From: CAZTQN01 sp964615765
Lineage (GTDB): Bacteria; Planctomycetota; Phycisphaerae; Phycisphaerales; UBA1924
Assembly: GCA_964615765.1 (NCBI GenBank)
Contig: CAZTQN010000019.1
Coordinates: 1 to 64,000 of the forward strand
DNA: 64,000 nt
Direction of reading: 5' to 3'
The notes below the pieces were generated by a model. That model worked only from the letters and a program-made list of their open reading frames with translations. It made no database searches and was not told the DNA's origin. Below, piece by piece: positions 8,617 through 18,146 of the stretch (the first letter of the stretch is position 1; every line of letters begins with the position of its first letter). The translations under genes and the position numbers were made by a program.

Positions 8617-8674
8617 CTCGTGGATGTGCGTCAATCGACCCAGGCCCGCCGAGAGCTGATCTCAACCAACCCCC

Positions 8675-8743
8675 GGTGCCTGGTGCCCGGTGCCTGACAC
8701 CCGGTGCCTGGCCCTAGTGCCCAGTGCCTAGTGCCCAGTGCCT
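8675..8743. repeat. Degenerate 7-bp tandem repeat array
   Basis: About ten consecutive near-7-mers: GGTGCCT, GGTGCCC, GGTGCCT, GACACCC, GGTGCCT, GGCCCTA, GTGCCCA, GTGCCTA, GTGCCCA and GTGCCT. The array lies between the dockerin gene's stop codon and its terminator. Other arrays with 7-bp period but different unit sequence occur at 40790-40925, 45591-45637 and 46258-46289. Confidence 0.85.
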
Positions 8744-8750
8744 CTCTTCC

Positions 8751-11393
8751 TCAGCACCCGCCGGCGAAGTACGCCGTCAGGTAGTCGAAGATGTCCTGCA
8801 CGGTGGGCGCCGCGGTGCCGTCGCCGGAGACGTTGGCGTTGACCGAGCCGCTGAAGTAATCGGTGAGGAAGTCGAAGATGTCCTGCACGGTGATGCCGGA
8901 CTGTTTGTTGTAGTCGGCGAAGCAGCAGGGCGTGCTGAGCGAGCCGCCGGTGTTGCAGTCGGTGGCGGCGGCCGTGAAGACGGCGCCGGCCGAGCCGGCG
9001 GGGTCGCAGTTGGCCTGCGCGGTGACGATGGCGCACCGGGCCCCGATGCAGCAGCGTCCGCCGGCGGGCGCGACGGGGAGCAGGACGCGGACGAACGCCT
9101 CACGCGAGCCGGCGGCGTTGGAGCAGATGTCGGCGGCCGTGCGGTACTGCACGCTGAAGTAGAGCACGTTGTCGGCAGTGATGAAGCCGTGGTCGTTGCG
9201 GAAGGTCTCGATGTAGGCGTCGTCGTCGGCGAGGCCGTTGCCGTTGATGTCGATCGGGTCGCCCTGGCGGGCGACGACGGTGGTGCCGTTGAGGACGAGG
9301 ACGGCGTCGCGGACGGTGTCGGTCTCGCTGGTCGTCCCGCCGACGACGGTGGTGCCGGCGGCGTTGCTGGTGACGAGGAAGAAGTTGGACGAGAACGTCG
9401 CGTCGCTCCAGGTTTCGGTGTTGCCCGTGGTGATGGGCTGGTCGGTCTCGGCGAGGAGGACGCCGTTGCGGGCGGCCCAGTCGATGTCGCCGTTGTAGTC
9501 GCCGTACGCGAGCCAGACGCCCGCGGGCGTGAGGTAGTTGAAGCCGACGGGGCTCAGGTCGTCGGCCGTCTGCGTGGAGAAGGACGGGGCGATGTTCTCC
9601 TGCACGACGACGGCGTTGTTCTGAACCAGGACGATGTCGACGCCGGAGGTCGCGGGGACGGTGACCGAGGCGTTGATGGAGCCGAGCGAGTTCCACGATG
9701 CGCCGTCGGCGGAGAGGAACGAGCCGGTGGCGTCGGAGGTGCCGGTACCGAGGGCCTTGTAGGTGAACGTCGTCGGGGCGTTGCTGCCGTCGACCTGGTT
9801 GGTCGGGACGCCGACGCCTTCCTGGGCGAGCAGGTTCGAGCCGTCGGCGGACAGGAACGCGGTGTCCGTGGCGGCGGTGAGACCCACGAGGGTTGTGTGG
9901 AAGGCCGCCTGACCGCCCGCGGTGATGCTGACGGAGCCCATGGTGGTGCCGTAGGTCGCGCCGGCGATGGCGGGGACGGAGTCGCCTTCACGCGCGACGG
10001 TGAGGAGCCCGCCGCCCGAGGCGAGTTGCTTGAGCACGACCTCGTCGGTGGTGGTCGCGCCGTCGGTGTCGGCGTCGAAGGCGAGATCGCCGGCGTTGTT
10101 GACGGCCTGGTAGAGCCCGAAGGCGGAGATGAGGTCGCCCTGGGCGGTCGGGGTGACGCCTTCGCGGGCGACGACGGACCACGTCGAGCCGGAGCCGACG
10201 ATGAGGGCCTCGTCGGTGGTGCCGGTGCCGGCGTCGGTGTCGACTTTCATGATCCAGCGGGAGCCGTCGGCGCTGGCGTACGGGCGGGAGAGGTCGCCGC
10301 CGGAGATGTTGATGCCCGGCAGGTTGACCGCGTCGAGGGCCGACTTGCGCCCGAGTTCGTTGGTGAACACGGCGGTGGCGAGGGGGTTGGAGAACTGGTA
10401 CACGCGAACGGGGGCGGCCGCGGCGGAGTTGTTGATGGTCGCGGCGTCCGCGGCGCTCGAGGCCGCGGCGACGGAGGCGACCAGCACGCCCGGCGAGGCA
10501 AGCGTGACGGTCACGCTCCCGTTGAACGTCCCGCCGACGCCCAGCGCGCCGACGGGGAACGTCACGGTGTTGCCCGACGAGGTCGCGGCGGGCACGCTGG
10601 AAACAAACGTCGAGCCGGCGGGGAGCGTGAACACGACCGACGCGTCGGCCGTCGCGTCCGGGCCCCAGTTGGTCGCCGAGAACGTGTACGTCGCTGAGGC
10701 GCCCGGGGCCTGCAGGCAAGAGGACGGGCCGGCGATGGTCACGGACAGGTCGGCCCCGCCGGGCGTGCACGGCGTGGCGTTGGCGGGCGAGGCGGAGCTG
10801 CGCGGGGCGGCGGCGCCGGCGGCGAAGTCCGTCGAGTTGGCGTCGGTGTCGGTGCACCCGCCCGCGCCGCGGAAGACGGCGTTGGCGACGCTCGGAGCCG
10901 GCGCGGGCCCGGCGCCCTCGAAGCAGTTGGTCCCCGTGCCGTAGCCCACGAAGTCAATCAGCCCCGTCGGGCACGAGCCCGTCAGCGCGGTGGTGCCCTG
11001 GACCAGCGCGACCTTGCCGGCGGTGGCGGAAATGGCGAGGGTCGTGGTCTGCACGTCCGGCGCGACGGGCAGTTCGGGCGCGCCGGTCGGGGCGAGGGTC
11101 GAGGTCAGCGAGATCAGGAAGTACTTCCCGGGCTGGATGGTGCCGCTCAGGGGGCGGGCGCTCCACGACGTGCCGGTGGTGGCGGCGTACTGGATGGAGA
11201 AGCCCGTGAGATCGATGGGCGAAGCGCCGAAGTTGTACAGCTCGACATAGTCGCGCCCGAACGCGGTGCCGGTGCTGGACCCGCCGCCGAAGACCTGGCT
11301 GATCCGGACCGGAACGGTCTGGGCACATACAGAGGAAGCGGCCAGGGCGAGCCCGGCGAGGGCGACACAGTGACGAGCGGTTCGACGCGTCAT
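8751..11393 (-). CDS. Secreted lamin-tail / DUF11 protein with C-terminal dockerin-like domain
   Basis: 880 aa exported protein. Seen: a signal peptide ending near AQ-TVPVR; an N-terminal lamin-tail-like domain (ISQVFGGGSS, YVELYNFG); a DUF11-like beta domain starting near ADLSVTIAGPSS; a long middle region rich in Thr, Ser and Ala with repeated beta-type segments; and a C terminus with two EF-hand-like dockerin repeats (ADYNKQSGITVQDIFDFL and its second copy) ending in AYFAGGC. This Cys-ended dockerin type is characteristic of Phycisphaerae-like planctomycetes; its binding partner is not known. The ATG at 11391-11393 follows AAGGA. It probably acts at the cell surface or outside the cell; the substrate is unknown. 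Confidence 0.85.
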   Translation of the reverse strand: MTRRTARHCVALAGLALAASSVCAQTVPVRISQVFGGGSSTGTAFGRDYVELYNFGASPIDLTGFSIQYAATTGTSWSARPLSGTIQPGKYFLISLTSTLAPTGAPELPVAPDVQTTTLAISATAGKVALVQGTTALTGSCPTGLIDFVGYGTGTNCFEGAGPAPAPSVANAVFRGAGGCTDTDANSTDFAAGAAAPRSSASPANATPCTPGGADLSVTIAGPSSCLQAPGASATYTFSATNWGPDATADASVVFTLPAGSTFVSSVPAATSSGNTVTFPVGALGVGGTFNGSVTVTLASPGVLVASVAAASSAADAATINNSAAAAPVRVYQFSNPLATAVFTNELGRKSALDAVNLPGINISGGDLSRPYASADGSRWIMKVDTDAGTGTTDEALIVGSGSTWSVVAREGVTPTAQGDLISAFGLYQAVNNAGDLAFDADTDGATTTDEVVLKQLASGGGLLTVAREGDSVPAIAGATYGTTMGSVSITAGGQAAFHTTLVGLTAATDTAFLSADGSNLLAQEGVGVPTNQVDGSNAPTTFTYKALGTGTSDATGSFLSADGASWNSLGSINASVTVPATSGVDIVLVQNNAVVVQENIAPSFSTQTADDLSPVGFNYLTPAGVWLAYGDYNGDIDWAARNGVLLAETDQPITTGNTETWSDATFSSNFFLVTSNAAGTTVVGGTTSETDTVRDAVLVLNGTTVVARQGDPIDINGNGLADDDAYIETFRNDHGFITADNVLYFSVQYRTAADICSNAAGSREAFVRVLLPVAPAGGRCCIGARCAIVTAQANCDPAGSAGAVFTAAATDCNTGGSLSTPCCFADYNKQSGITVQDIFDFLTDYFSGSVNANVSGDGTAAPTVQDIFDYLTAYFAGGC

Positions 11394-11592
11394 AAAGGTC
11401 CTTCTGAGTTGGCAGGCACAGATACCCCGCGAGCGAGCGTTCGCGAGCGCACCAAGACCGAGATCGGTGTGAAACCTACCTCAAGAAACCTCACCGGCCA
11501 CTGGGTGTAGCCCGGTTTTGCCGGTTCACTTTGTTGGGCTGGTCGGGGGTTGCCCAGCTTCCCGCGCTTGTCTGGCGAGGCCGCGGATATTG

Positions 11593-12462
11593 CTAGGGGC
11601 AACCCGCAAACCAGAGGGCGAGATAGTCGAAAAGGTCCTGCACGGTGATGCCGCCGGCGGTGTTGACGTCGGCGCGCGGGTCGTTCACGAACCAGGCGGC
11701 CAGGAAGTCGAACAGGTCCTGCACGGTGACCTGCCCGCCGGCGTTGAAATCGGCGATGCAGGAGGTCGCGGCTTGCAGGGTGCCGGTGATGTTGACGCTG
11801 AAGGTCACGCCGCCCCAGGACTGGGAGGTCGACGTAAGCGGGGCGAAAGTGCTGACGGTGAGCGTGCACGGGCCGGAGCCCGAGAGCGGGACAGCGCCGC
11901 TGACGCGGACGGGTTGGAGCCCGGCGGCGGCGAAATCGAACGGGCCGCTGCAGACGCCGCCCTGGGATTGCAGGATGGCGCACGCGACTCCGCCGGCCTG
12001 GTGGTTGGCCGTGCCGAGGACCTGCGCCAGCGCGATGGCGTCGGAGAACGTGACGACGCCGACCTCGACGACGCCCTGCTTGGCGGGGGCGGGGTCGCCG
12101 GCGGTGCGGAGGAGGCGGATGTTCTGAATGCTGACGGGCACGACGGACTGGGAGATGCTGAGCATCGAGGCCCAGGTCGGCACGCCGCGGATGTCGAGCG
12201 TGATCACGCGGACCAGGCCGGCGGGCGTGATCTCAAGTTCGAGGGCGGCCTGCGCGGGCTCGGTGGTCTGAGTCGAGCGGCCGACCAGGGTGTAGCTCAT
12301 CGAGCCGGCGTTGGTCGGCGTGTTGGGCAGGCTCGCGCGGACCTGCGCGAGGGCGCCGGCGTTGAGCGCACCGGCCGCGACCAGCGCAGCCGCCATCGCA
12401 CGGACAGCCCGGAGGGCCGGGAGGTCCGTGCGGCGAACAGCGTTGAGGGCTCGACGCGTCAT
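11593..12462 (-). CDS. Secreted protein with C-terminal dockerin-like domain
   Basis: 289 aa. Signal peptide from MTRRALNAV to GALAQ, then a beta-rich domain with no recognised family, then two dockerin-like repeats (ADFNAGGQVTVQDLFDFLAAW and ADVNTAGGITVQDLFDYLALW) ending FAGCP. The start at 12460-12462 is chosen because MTRRA matches the start of the neighbouring dockerin protein and begins the signal peptide; the longer frame starts with TTG. It is probably a paralogue in anchoring design, not in its middle domain, of the protein at 8751-11393. Function unknown. Confidence 0.8.
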   Translation of the reverse strand: MTRRALNAVRRTDLPALRAVRAMAAALVAAGALNAGALAQVRASLPNTPTNAGSMSYTLVGRSTQTTEPAQAALELEITPAGLVRVITLDIRGVPTWASMLSISQSVVPVSIQNIRLLRTAGDPAPAKQGVVEVGVVTFSDAIALAQVLGTANHQAGGVACAILQSQGGVCSGPFDFAAAGLQPVRVSGAVPLSGSGPCTLTVSTFAPLTSTSQSWGGVTFSVNITGTLQAATSCIADFNAGGQVTVQDLFDFLAAWFVNDPRADVNTAGGITVQDLFDYLALWFAGCP

Positions 12463-12531
12463 GCGGGACGCAGTGTAATCGACGCGCCCGTACAAACCCA
12501 GAGAAAACCGGGCAAATCCGGGGTTCGGGTG

Positions 12532-14004
12532 TTAGTCGGCGGCGGGGGCGGGCTCCGGACGCGGCGCCGGGGGGCGGGCGGCCCCGTCGGGCCCGTCGCG
12601 GGACGCGTCGGGCTTGGCGGTGCCGGCCGGCGGGATCGCGCCCATCTGCCGATACCGCTCGCGGTACTTCTCCGCGAGGACCTTGTGCTTGTCGGTCATG
12701 TCGGCGGCCCGCCCGTCGATGAACGCGGCGGAGACGTTGGTGGTGATCTCGAGGATGTCGCCGTCGGCGATGAAGAGGGTGGCGCTCTTGCCGGGCTCGA
12801 TGGACCCGAAGCGGTCGGCGACGCCCAGGATCTTCGCCGGGCGGATGGTGATGGCTTCGAGCGCGGTGCGCCGGTCGAGACCGTGGGCGACGGCGAGGCC
12901 CGCCGCGTAGGGCAGGTTGCGCTCGTTGGCCGCCTCTTCGCCGCTGGCGAGGCACCAGGCGATCCCCGCTTCTTCGAGGGCCGCGGGCAGGGCGAAGGCC
13001 TCGTCGTACGGCGAGTCGTCGCGGCGCGGGAAGCTGTACGTGCCCAGCACGATCACCGGGACGTTGTGACGCTTGAGCAGATCGGCGCACAGCAGCGCGT
13101 CGCGCCCGCCCACGATCACGATGCGGAGCCCATGCTTGTCCGCCATCGCGACGGCCTGGTGAATCGCGTCGAAGTCGTTGGCTTCGACGAAGATCGGGTT
13201 GGCCGGGGGCGAACCTTCCTTGCCGGGGAACAGCCGCCGCATCGACTCGAAGCGGACGTCGGCGGGCTGATTGGCCGGGCCGGCGGCGTAGGCCCGGGCC
13301 TGCGCGAGCGTGTCGTCGATGGCGCGGAGGGCGCGGTCGACATCGGCCTGCTGCTCCTCGCGGGACTTGTCCATCCACCACGCGTCGACCGGGCGCGGGA
13401 AGGGCCAGTTGATGACCACGCCCGCGTCGTCGCGGATGGTCATTTCCTCCCACGTCCAGCCGTCGAGCCGAACCACGCCGGGGCGGCCCGGGAACAGCCC
13501 GCCGGGGCCGGAGAAGTAGGCGAGCATGCTGGCGAAGTTGGTGCGCGGGAAGACGCCGGCGATGAGCACGCCGTTGGAGCGCGTGACGGGGATGAGCGTC
13601 GAGTCCGGGTTGACGGCGATGACGGCGCGGGCCTCGGGCGTGCCCCCGCCGACTTCGGCCATGTCGAGCGTGGCCCGCACGGCGGCGATCTCGATGAGCC
13701 CGATCTGCGAGTACGCGGCGATCAGCCCGGGGTACACGTGCTTGCCGGTGCCGTCGATGATCTTGACCGGCCCGTCGAAGCGCGGGAGGGGGAGCGGGCC
13801 GACGGCCTTGATCTCGCCGCCCGCGAAGTAGACGTAGCCCGCAGGGATCGGATCGCCGGAGACCGTGTGCACGACGGCGTTCTCGATCACGACCGGCTCG
13901 GCCTGCGTCGGAGGGACCTTGCGGCCGAGGTCTTGAGCGCCGGCGGAGCCGGCGGCGAGCAGGCCCGCGAGGACGGTGGCGACGGTGTTGGTGATCGCGT
14001 TCAT
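12532..14004 (-). CDS. Exported amidohydrolase-family protein, metal site degenerate
   Basis: 490 aa with a signal peptide ending GSAGAQ. The fold signature is clear: VIENAVVHTVSGD, then KHVYPGLIAAYSQIG, and the C-terminal ITIRPAKILGVADRFGSIEPGKSATL. At the place where active members carry HxH after the PGLID-type turn, this protein has AAYSQ, so the first metal ligands are missing. It may be a pseudoenzyme partner of the upstream gene, with which it overlaps by ATGA (14001-14004), strongly suggesting translational coupling. The C terminus is a Pro/Ala-rich tail. Substrate unknown. Confidence 0.8.
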   Translation of the reverse strand: MNAITNTVATVLAGLLAAGSAGAQDLGRKVPPTQAEPVVIENAVVHTVSGDPIPAGYVYFAGGEIKAVGPLPLPRFDGPVKIIDGTGKHVYPGLIAAYSQIGLIEIAAVRATLDMAEVGGGTPEARAVIAVNPDSTLIPVTRSNGVLIAGVFPRTNFASMLAYFSGPGGLFPGRPGVVRLDGWTWEEMTIRDDAGVVINWPFPRPVDAWWMDKSREEQQADVDRALRAIDDTLAQARAYAAGPANQPADVRFESMRRLFPGKEGSPPANPIFVEANDFDAIHQAVAMADKHGLRIVIVGGRDALLCADLLKRHNVPVIVLGTYSFPRRDDSPYDEAFALPAALEEAGIAWCLASGEEAANERNLPYAAGLAVAHGLDRRTALEAITIRPAKILGVADRFGSIEPGKSATLFIADGDILEITTNVSAAFIDGRAADMTDKHKVLAEKYRERYRQMGAIPPAGTAKPDASRDGPDGAARPPAPRPEPAPAAD

Positions 14005-17000
14005 CGGGCGGCCTCCGCCTGGGACAGGTCATCGCACCCGCAGTCGCCCGTGCGAGCGAACCGCACGTCGACGCCGCGCTTGAGGAAACTCAGGAACAGT
14101 TCGCGCCGGGCCGCCTGGGCCTGGCGCAGCGAATCCAGCAGGAGCAGGCGCCGGCCGGCCCGCCCGGAGGCGAGGTCCGCCGCGTCGGCCCAGAGTTCCG
14201 GCGGGGTCGAGCCGGGCTGGGCCGAGTCGGGTGGTGTCGACTGACCCGGGGCCGGAGCCGCGGCGGGCGCGTCGTCGCTGACGGTCCGCGTCGGGTTGCC
14301 CGCACCCTTCTCGCGCCGTTCGGCCCGGAGGATCTTTTGCAAGATCCGCTGGCGTTCGTCGCGGGCGGTCTTGCGCAGTTCGCGGTCGCGCTCGAGCGAG
14401 AACAGTTCCCGCCCGTCAACCCACGTGCGTTCGGCCCGCGTCGTCGGGCTCATCGGCATGCCGGACCACAGCACCAGGTCCGCGTCCTTGCCGACTTCCA
14501 ACGAGCCGACGCGGTCGTCGACCTTCAACTGCTTAGCGGGGTTGAGCGTGACGAACTTGAATGCGTCGGCGGGCGTCATGCCCGGCCCGCCGTACTTGAG
14601 CGCCTTGCCCGCCTCGACGTTCATGCGCCGGGCCAGTTCGTCGGAGTCGGAGTTGAACGAGACGACCACGCCGACCTCGTGCATGATCGCGCCGGCGTAG
14701 GGGATGGCGTCCTGCACTTCCATCTTGAACGCCCACCAGTCGCTGAAGGCGGAGGCGCCGATCGCCGAATCGCGCACGGCGTCGGCGACCTTGTACCCCT
14801 CGAGGATGTGCTGGTACGTCCCAAGGCGGAAGCCGAACTCGCGCGACAGCCGCGCGAGCATGAGGATCTCGTCCTGCCGATAGCTGTGGCAGTGCACCAG
14901 CCGCTCGCCCGCGAGGATCTCGGCCAGCGCGTCGAGCTCGAGATCGCGACGAACCTTGCCCTCCTTGCGGAGCGCGGCGTACTGGCGGGCGGCGAGGAAG
15001 CGGTCGCGCAGGATGCCCTCGACGCCCATGCGCGTCTGCGGGTAGCGTGAGGTGTTGCGGTCGCCCCAGTTGCTCTGCTTGACGTTCTCGCCCAGCGCGA
15101 ACTTGATCCCCGGGATGGCGCCTTCGAAGTGCATGTCGCTGGGCGCGACGCAGCCCCAGCGGACTTTGTTGACCTGGTTCTGCCCGCCGATCGGATTCGC
15201 CGAGCCGTGCAGGCTGTTCACCGCCGTCACACCCCCGGCGAGCTGGCGGTACCAGGAGATGGAGTCGGGGTCGGTGACATCGCCGATGCGAACCTCGGCG
15301 GTGACGGCCTGCGCGGACTCATTGACGCCGCGGGAAATGCCGGTGTGGCTGTGGCAGTCGATGATGCCGGGCGTGAGGTGCTTGCCGTCGGCGTCGATGG
15401 TGATCCACTCGCCCTGCAGGCTCGGGACGGCGTCGCCGACGTGCGTGATCTTGCCGTTCTGGATCGCGACAAAGCCCTTGTCGATCACGCCGGCCGGGCC
15501 GGAGGTCCACACCGTCGCGTTCGAGATGAGCACCGACGGCTGCTCGGGCAGTTCGGCCAGGGCGTACGGCCCGACGGGCAGGCCCAGGCGGTCGGGGATC
15601 TCGCCCAGGTCGTCGGCCTCGGGCGTGTCGCGCCGGCGCACCAGGCGGGCCGGCTGGTCGTTGATGGTCGCCTCCAGCACGTCGGCGTCGGGCGTCGGTG
15701 TGAGCACGACCTGGGCGGCGGGCGCGTCCGCGGCGCTCAGGCCGTCGGCGGTGAAGCGGATCTTGGTCACCACGCGCTGCGACCCGCCGGCGGGGTCGTC
15801 CGCGAGGTCATACGTGACCGCGGTCACGGTGCGGTCCTGCTGCGAGCGCTTCACGCTGACGGTGCGCTCGCGCGTGAGCGTGATGACCGGGGCCGCCGGG
15901 TCGCGCTTGGCCCCGTCGGGCTTGCCGCCAGCTTCGGGCTTCTGCTCGCCCTTGGCGATCAGCCAGTCGCCGGCGAGGGCGCGGGGCGTCGGGCGGAAGC
16001 GGTCGCCCGCGGCTTTGGCGCCCTCGGGCTTGAAGCGGGCCGTCCACCGGCGCACGGCCCCGGTGTCGTCGGCCTGCTGGGCGTGCATGACCAGCGCCGC
16101 CCCGTCGCGTTCGATGACGCCCGAGACGACGCTCGCGCGGGCCTGGTCGGCCCCGGCCGGGCCGGTCAGGCGGTCGAAGACGAACGAGAAGCGCCCGTCG
16201 GGCGCGAGCGACCAGTCGCGGGCCCGGGCGGTGGTCCGGGCCGTCTTGTCGCCCTCGCGGGACTGTTCGATCACAGTGACGACATCGTCGGCGTCAATCT
16301 CGATGGTGACGGCGGGCGCGCCCTCGGGGACGTCGACGGCCCAGGTGCCGGCGACGTCGAGGCGCGACTCGTTCTTGACGGGGTACTTGCGCCCGTCGAT
16401 CCAGACTTCGATGATCGTGCCGGGCTTGATGTACCCCGGCTCGCCGCGGCGCGGCGCGTCGGGGCGGTCGGTGAACAGCGGGCCGTCGGCGATGACGAGG
16501 TTGGCGGCCTTGCCGGGCTCGATGGTGCCGAGGGTCTTGTCGACGCCGAGGATCTGCGCCGGGTTGGTGGTGAGCATCGCCAGGGCCCGCGCGGGCGGGA
16601 GCCCGTGGCGGAGCGCCGACGCCAGCCGCTCGCGGAACGCGCCGCGCCCGCCCAGCTTGTCGGGGATCTTGCTCGAGGTCAGCGCGACGGTGAGCCCGGC
16701 GGCGTCCAGCCGGCGCGGGTTGGTCGGGGCCTGCTCCCACGCGATGAGCTCGCCCAGCCCGACGCTCTCGGCCTCGCCGATCGTGCCGACACGCGGGCGC
16801 TTGGGATAGTTCAGCGGGATGATCACCGGGGCCTTGAAAGCCGCCAGCGCCTCAAGGCGGCGGTACTCGCGCCCGGAGCCGAGGATGATCGACGGACGCT
16901 TGAACTCGCGCCCGATGGTCAGGGCGCGGAAGGCTTCCAGTTCGTCGGCGACGTCCCACAGGATCGGCGTCGCGGGGCCGCTCGCCGGGGGGAGCAGCGG

Positions 17001-17927
17001 CGTGAGCGCGTCGACCGGCTGATCGCCCGGCCCGGCGGGGTTCTCGGCGAGCCAGTCGGCGTCGGAGAAAGTCTGGCGGATGAGGGCGATGGCGCCCATC
17101 TGCGAGTCGGGGTAGCGCGTCCAGCGGGCGTCGTCGCCGGCCCCGCCGCGGGCGGAACTGAACTCGTCGCCATCTTCAAAGCCCGCGGCCTGGAAGGCGG
17201 AGCGGGCGTAGATCGTCGGCGCCCGATCGGACGGGTCCGGGCTCTTGGGGCTCAGCGCGACGACGGCCCCTTGCCCGCGGATCAGCCCGCCCTTTGGGGC
17301 AAGCCCCGCCGCCGTGAACCCGAGCGATCGCAGCGACTGCCCGAGTTTGTCATCGATGCCGGCGCTGCCGCGGTCGAGGACGTCGCGCTGCGGCGTGATG
17401 CGGGGGTTCCAGTGCGCGCCCGGAGACGAGGTATCCGCCCGCGGGACGGCGACCTCGATGAACGGCTCGATGAAGCCCGCGTACACGTGCAAGCCGCGAC
17501 CGTCGATCACCTGACCGGGCGGGGGCATGTCGGCCTTCGGGGCCTCGCCGACGGGCTGGCCATCCGGACCGGGTGCGGCGCCGTCGCCCGCCTGGGGCAG
17601 CACGGCCTGGACGCGCCCGTCACGAAGCACCAGCGTCGCCGCGGCGATCGTCGTGCCCGGCTTGACGTGCACCGTGACGTTGGTCAGCGCGACCCAGCCC
17701 TGCAGGGGCTCGGTGCGGCGCGGGCCGTTGGGCGGCGGGGCCAGCGGGGCGTCGGACGTCGGCAGCGGGGCCGGCTGGGCCAGCGCCGGGAAGCCGGCGA
17801 CCAGCACACACAGCCCGCTCGCCAGCCCGCCGACCAGAAGGGCCCGTACCCATCGCGCGGACCGAGCCGCCAGGACAACGCGTCGGACGCCGGATCGGCC
17901 CGACCCGCAGAGCGCAGGAAGATTCAT
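14001..17927 (-). CDS. Exported tandem amidohydrolase (two domains)
   Basis: 1308 aa with a long, basic N terminus and a hydrophobic export signal (about residues 25-50). It carries two amidohydrolase-like halves. The first (about 70-520) has VIDGRGLHVYAGFIEPFIEV, where the HxH metal motif is absent, and ends with an ILGVDKTLGTIEPGKAA segment. A middle region (about 530-800) is beta-rich. The second half (about 815-1230) has GIIDCHSHTG with an intact HxH near residue 859, VHCHSY further on, and VDDRVGSLEVGKDADL. Only the second half looks catalytic. The ATG at 17925-17927 is chosen over an upstream in-frame ATG at 17957 because it heads the signal. It likely acts in the periplasm on an imide, amide or peptide substrate. 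Confidence 0.85.
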   Translation of the reverse strand: MNLPALCGSGRSGVRRVVLAARSARWVRALLVGGLASGLCVLVAGFPALAQPAPLPTSDAPLAPPPNGPRRTEPLQGWVALTNVTVHVKPGTTIAAATLVLRDGRVQAVLPQAGDGAAPGPDGQPVGEAPKADMPPPGQVIDGRGLHVYAGFIEPFIEVAVPRADTSSPGAHWNPRITPQRDVLDRGSAGIDDKLGQSLRSLGFTAAGLAPKGGLIRGQGAVVALSPKSPDPSDRAPTIYARSAFQAAGFEDGDEFSSARGGAGDDARWTRYPDSQMGAIALIRQTFSDADWLAENPAGPGDQPVDALTPLLPPASGPATPILWDVADELEAFRALTIGREFKRPSIILGSGREYRRLEALAAFKAPVIIPLNYPKRPRVGTIGEAESVGLGELIAWEQAPTNPRRLDAAGLTVALTSSKIPDKLGGRGAFRERLASALRHGLPPARALAMLTTNPAQILGVDKTLGTIEPGKAANLVIADGPLFTDRPDAPRRGEPGYIKPGTIIEVWIDGRKYPVKNESRLDVAGTWAVDVPEGAPAVTIEIDADDVVTVIEQSREGDKTARTTARARDWSLAPDGRFSFVFDRLTGPAGADQARASVVSGVIERDGAALVMHAQQADDTGAVRRWTARFKPEGAKAAGDRFRPTPRALAGDWLIAKGEQKPEAGGKPDGAKRDPAAPVITLTRERTVSVKRSQQDRTVTAVTYDLADDPAGGSQRVVTKIRFTADGLSAADAPAAQVVLTPTPDADVLEATINDQPARLVRRRDTPEADDLGEIPDRLGLPVGPYALAELPEQPSVLISNATVWTSGPAGVIDKGFVAIQNGKITHVGDAVPSLQGEWITIDADGKHLTPGIIDCHSHTGISRGVNESAQAVTAEVRIGDVTDPDSISWYRQLAGGVTAVNSLHGSANPIGGQNQVNKVRWGCVAPSDMHFEGAIPGIKFALGENVKQSNWGDRNTSRYPQTRMGVEGILRDRFLAARQYAALRKEGKVRRDLELDALAEILAGERLVHCHSYRQDEILMLARLSREFGFRLGTYQHILEGYKVADAVRDSAIGASAFSDWWAFKMEVQDAIPYAGAIMHEVGVVVSFNSDSDELARRMNVEAGKALKYGGPGMTPADAFKFVTLNPAKQLKVDDRVGSLEVGKDADLVLWSGMPMSPTTRAERTWVDGRELFSLERDRELRKTARDERQRILQKILRAERREKGAGNPTRTVSDDAPAAAPAPGQSTPPDSAQPGSTPPELWADAADLASGRAGRRLLLLDSLRQAQAARRELFLSFLKRGVDVRFARTGDCGCDDLSQAEAAR

Positions 17928-18146
17928 CCGCCCAGCGTACCGCGCCGCGTGCGGCAAAGCGCGGCAGGCGGGCGCACCAGCACGATGGTGTCATGCCGGT
18001 GCCGGCGGAAGCGCCGCCCCGGGGTCGATTCTCGCCGCCAGCACGCTAGCGTTTTTACGGCCCGCCCAGTGGGGGGCGGCGGGCCGGGTGCGGGGTGCGG
18101 TGGAATGCGTCCGGGATGCGATATTCCGGGCCAGGAGAGGTGACTC

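Noticed and set aside
8675..8743. CRISPR array
   Set aside because: Units are 7 bp with no spacers and no cas genes; the same applies to the arrays at 40790-40925 and within dnaE.
18050..18095. Terminator hairpin before the phosphofructokinase gene
   Set aside because: A G+C-rich imperfect stem is present, but no T-run follows it on either strand.
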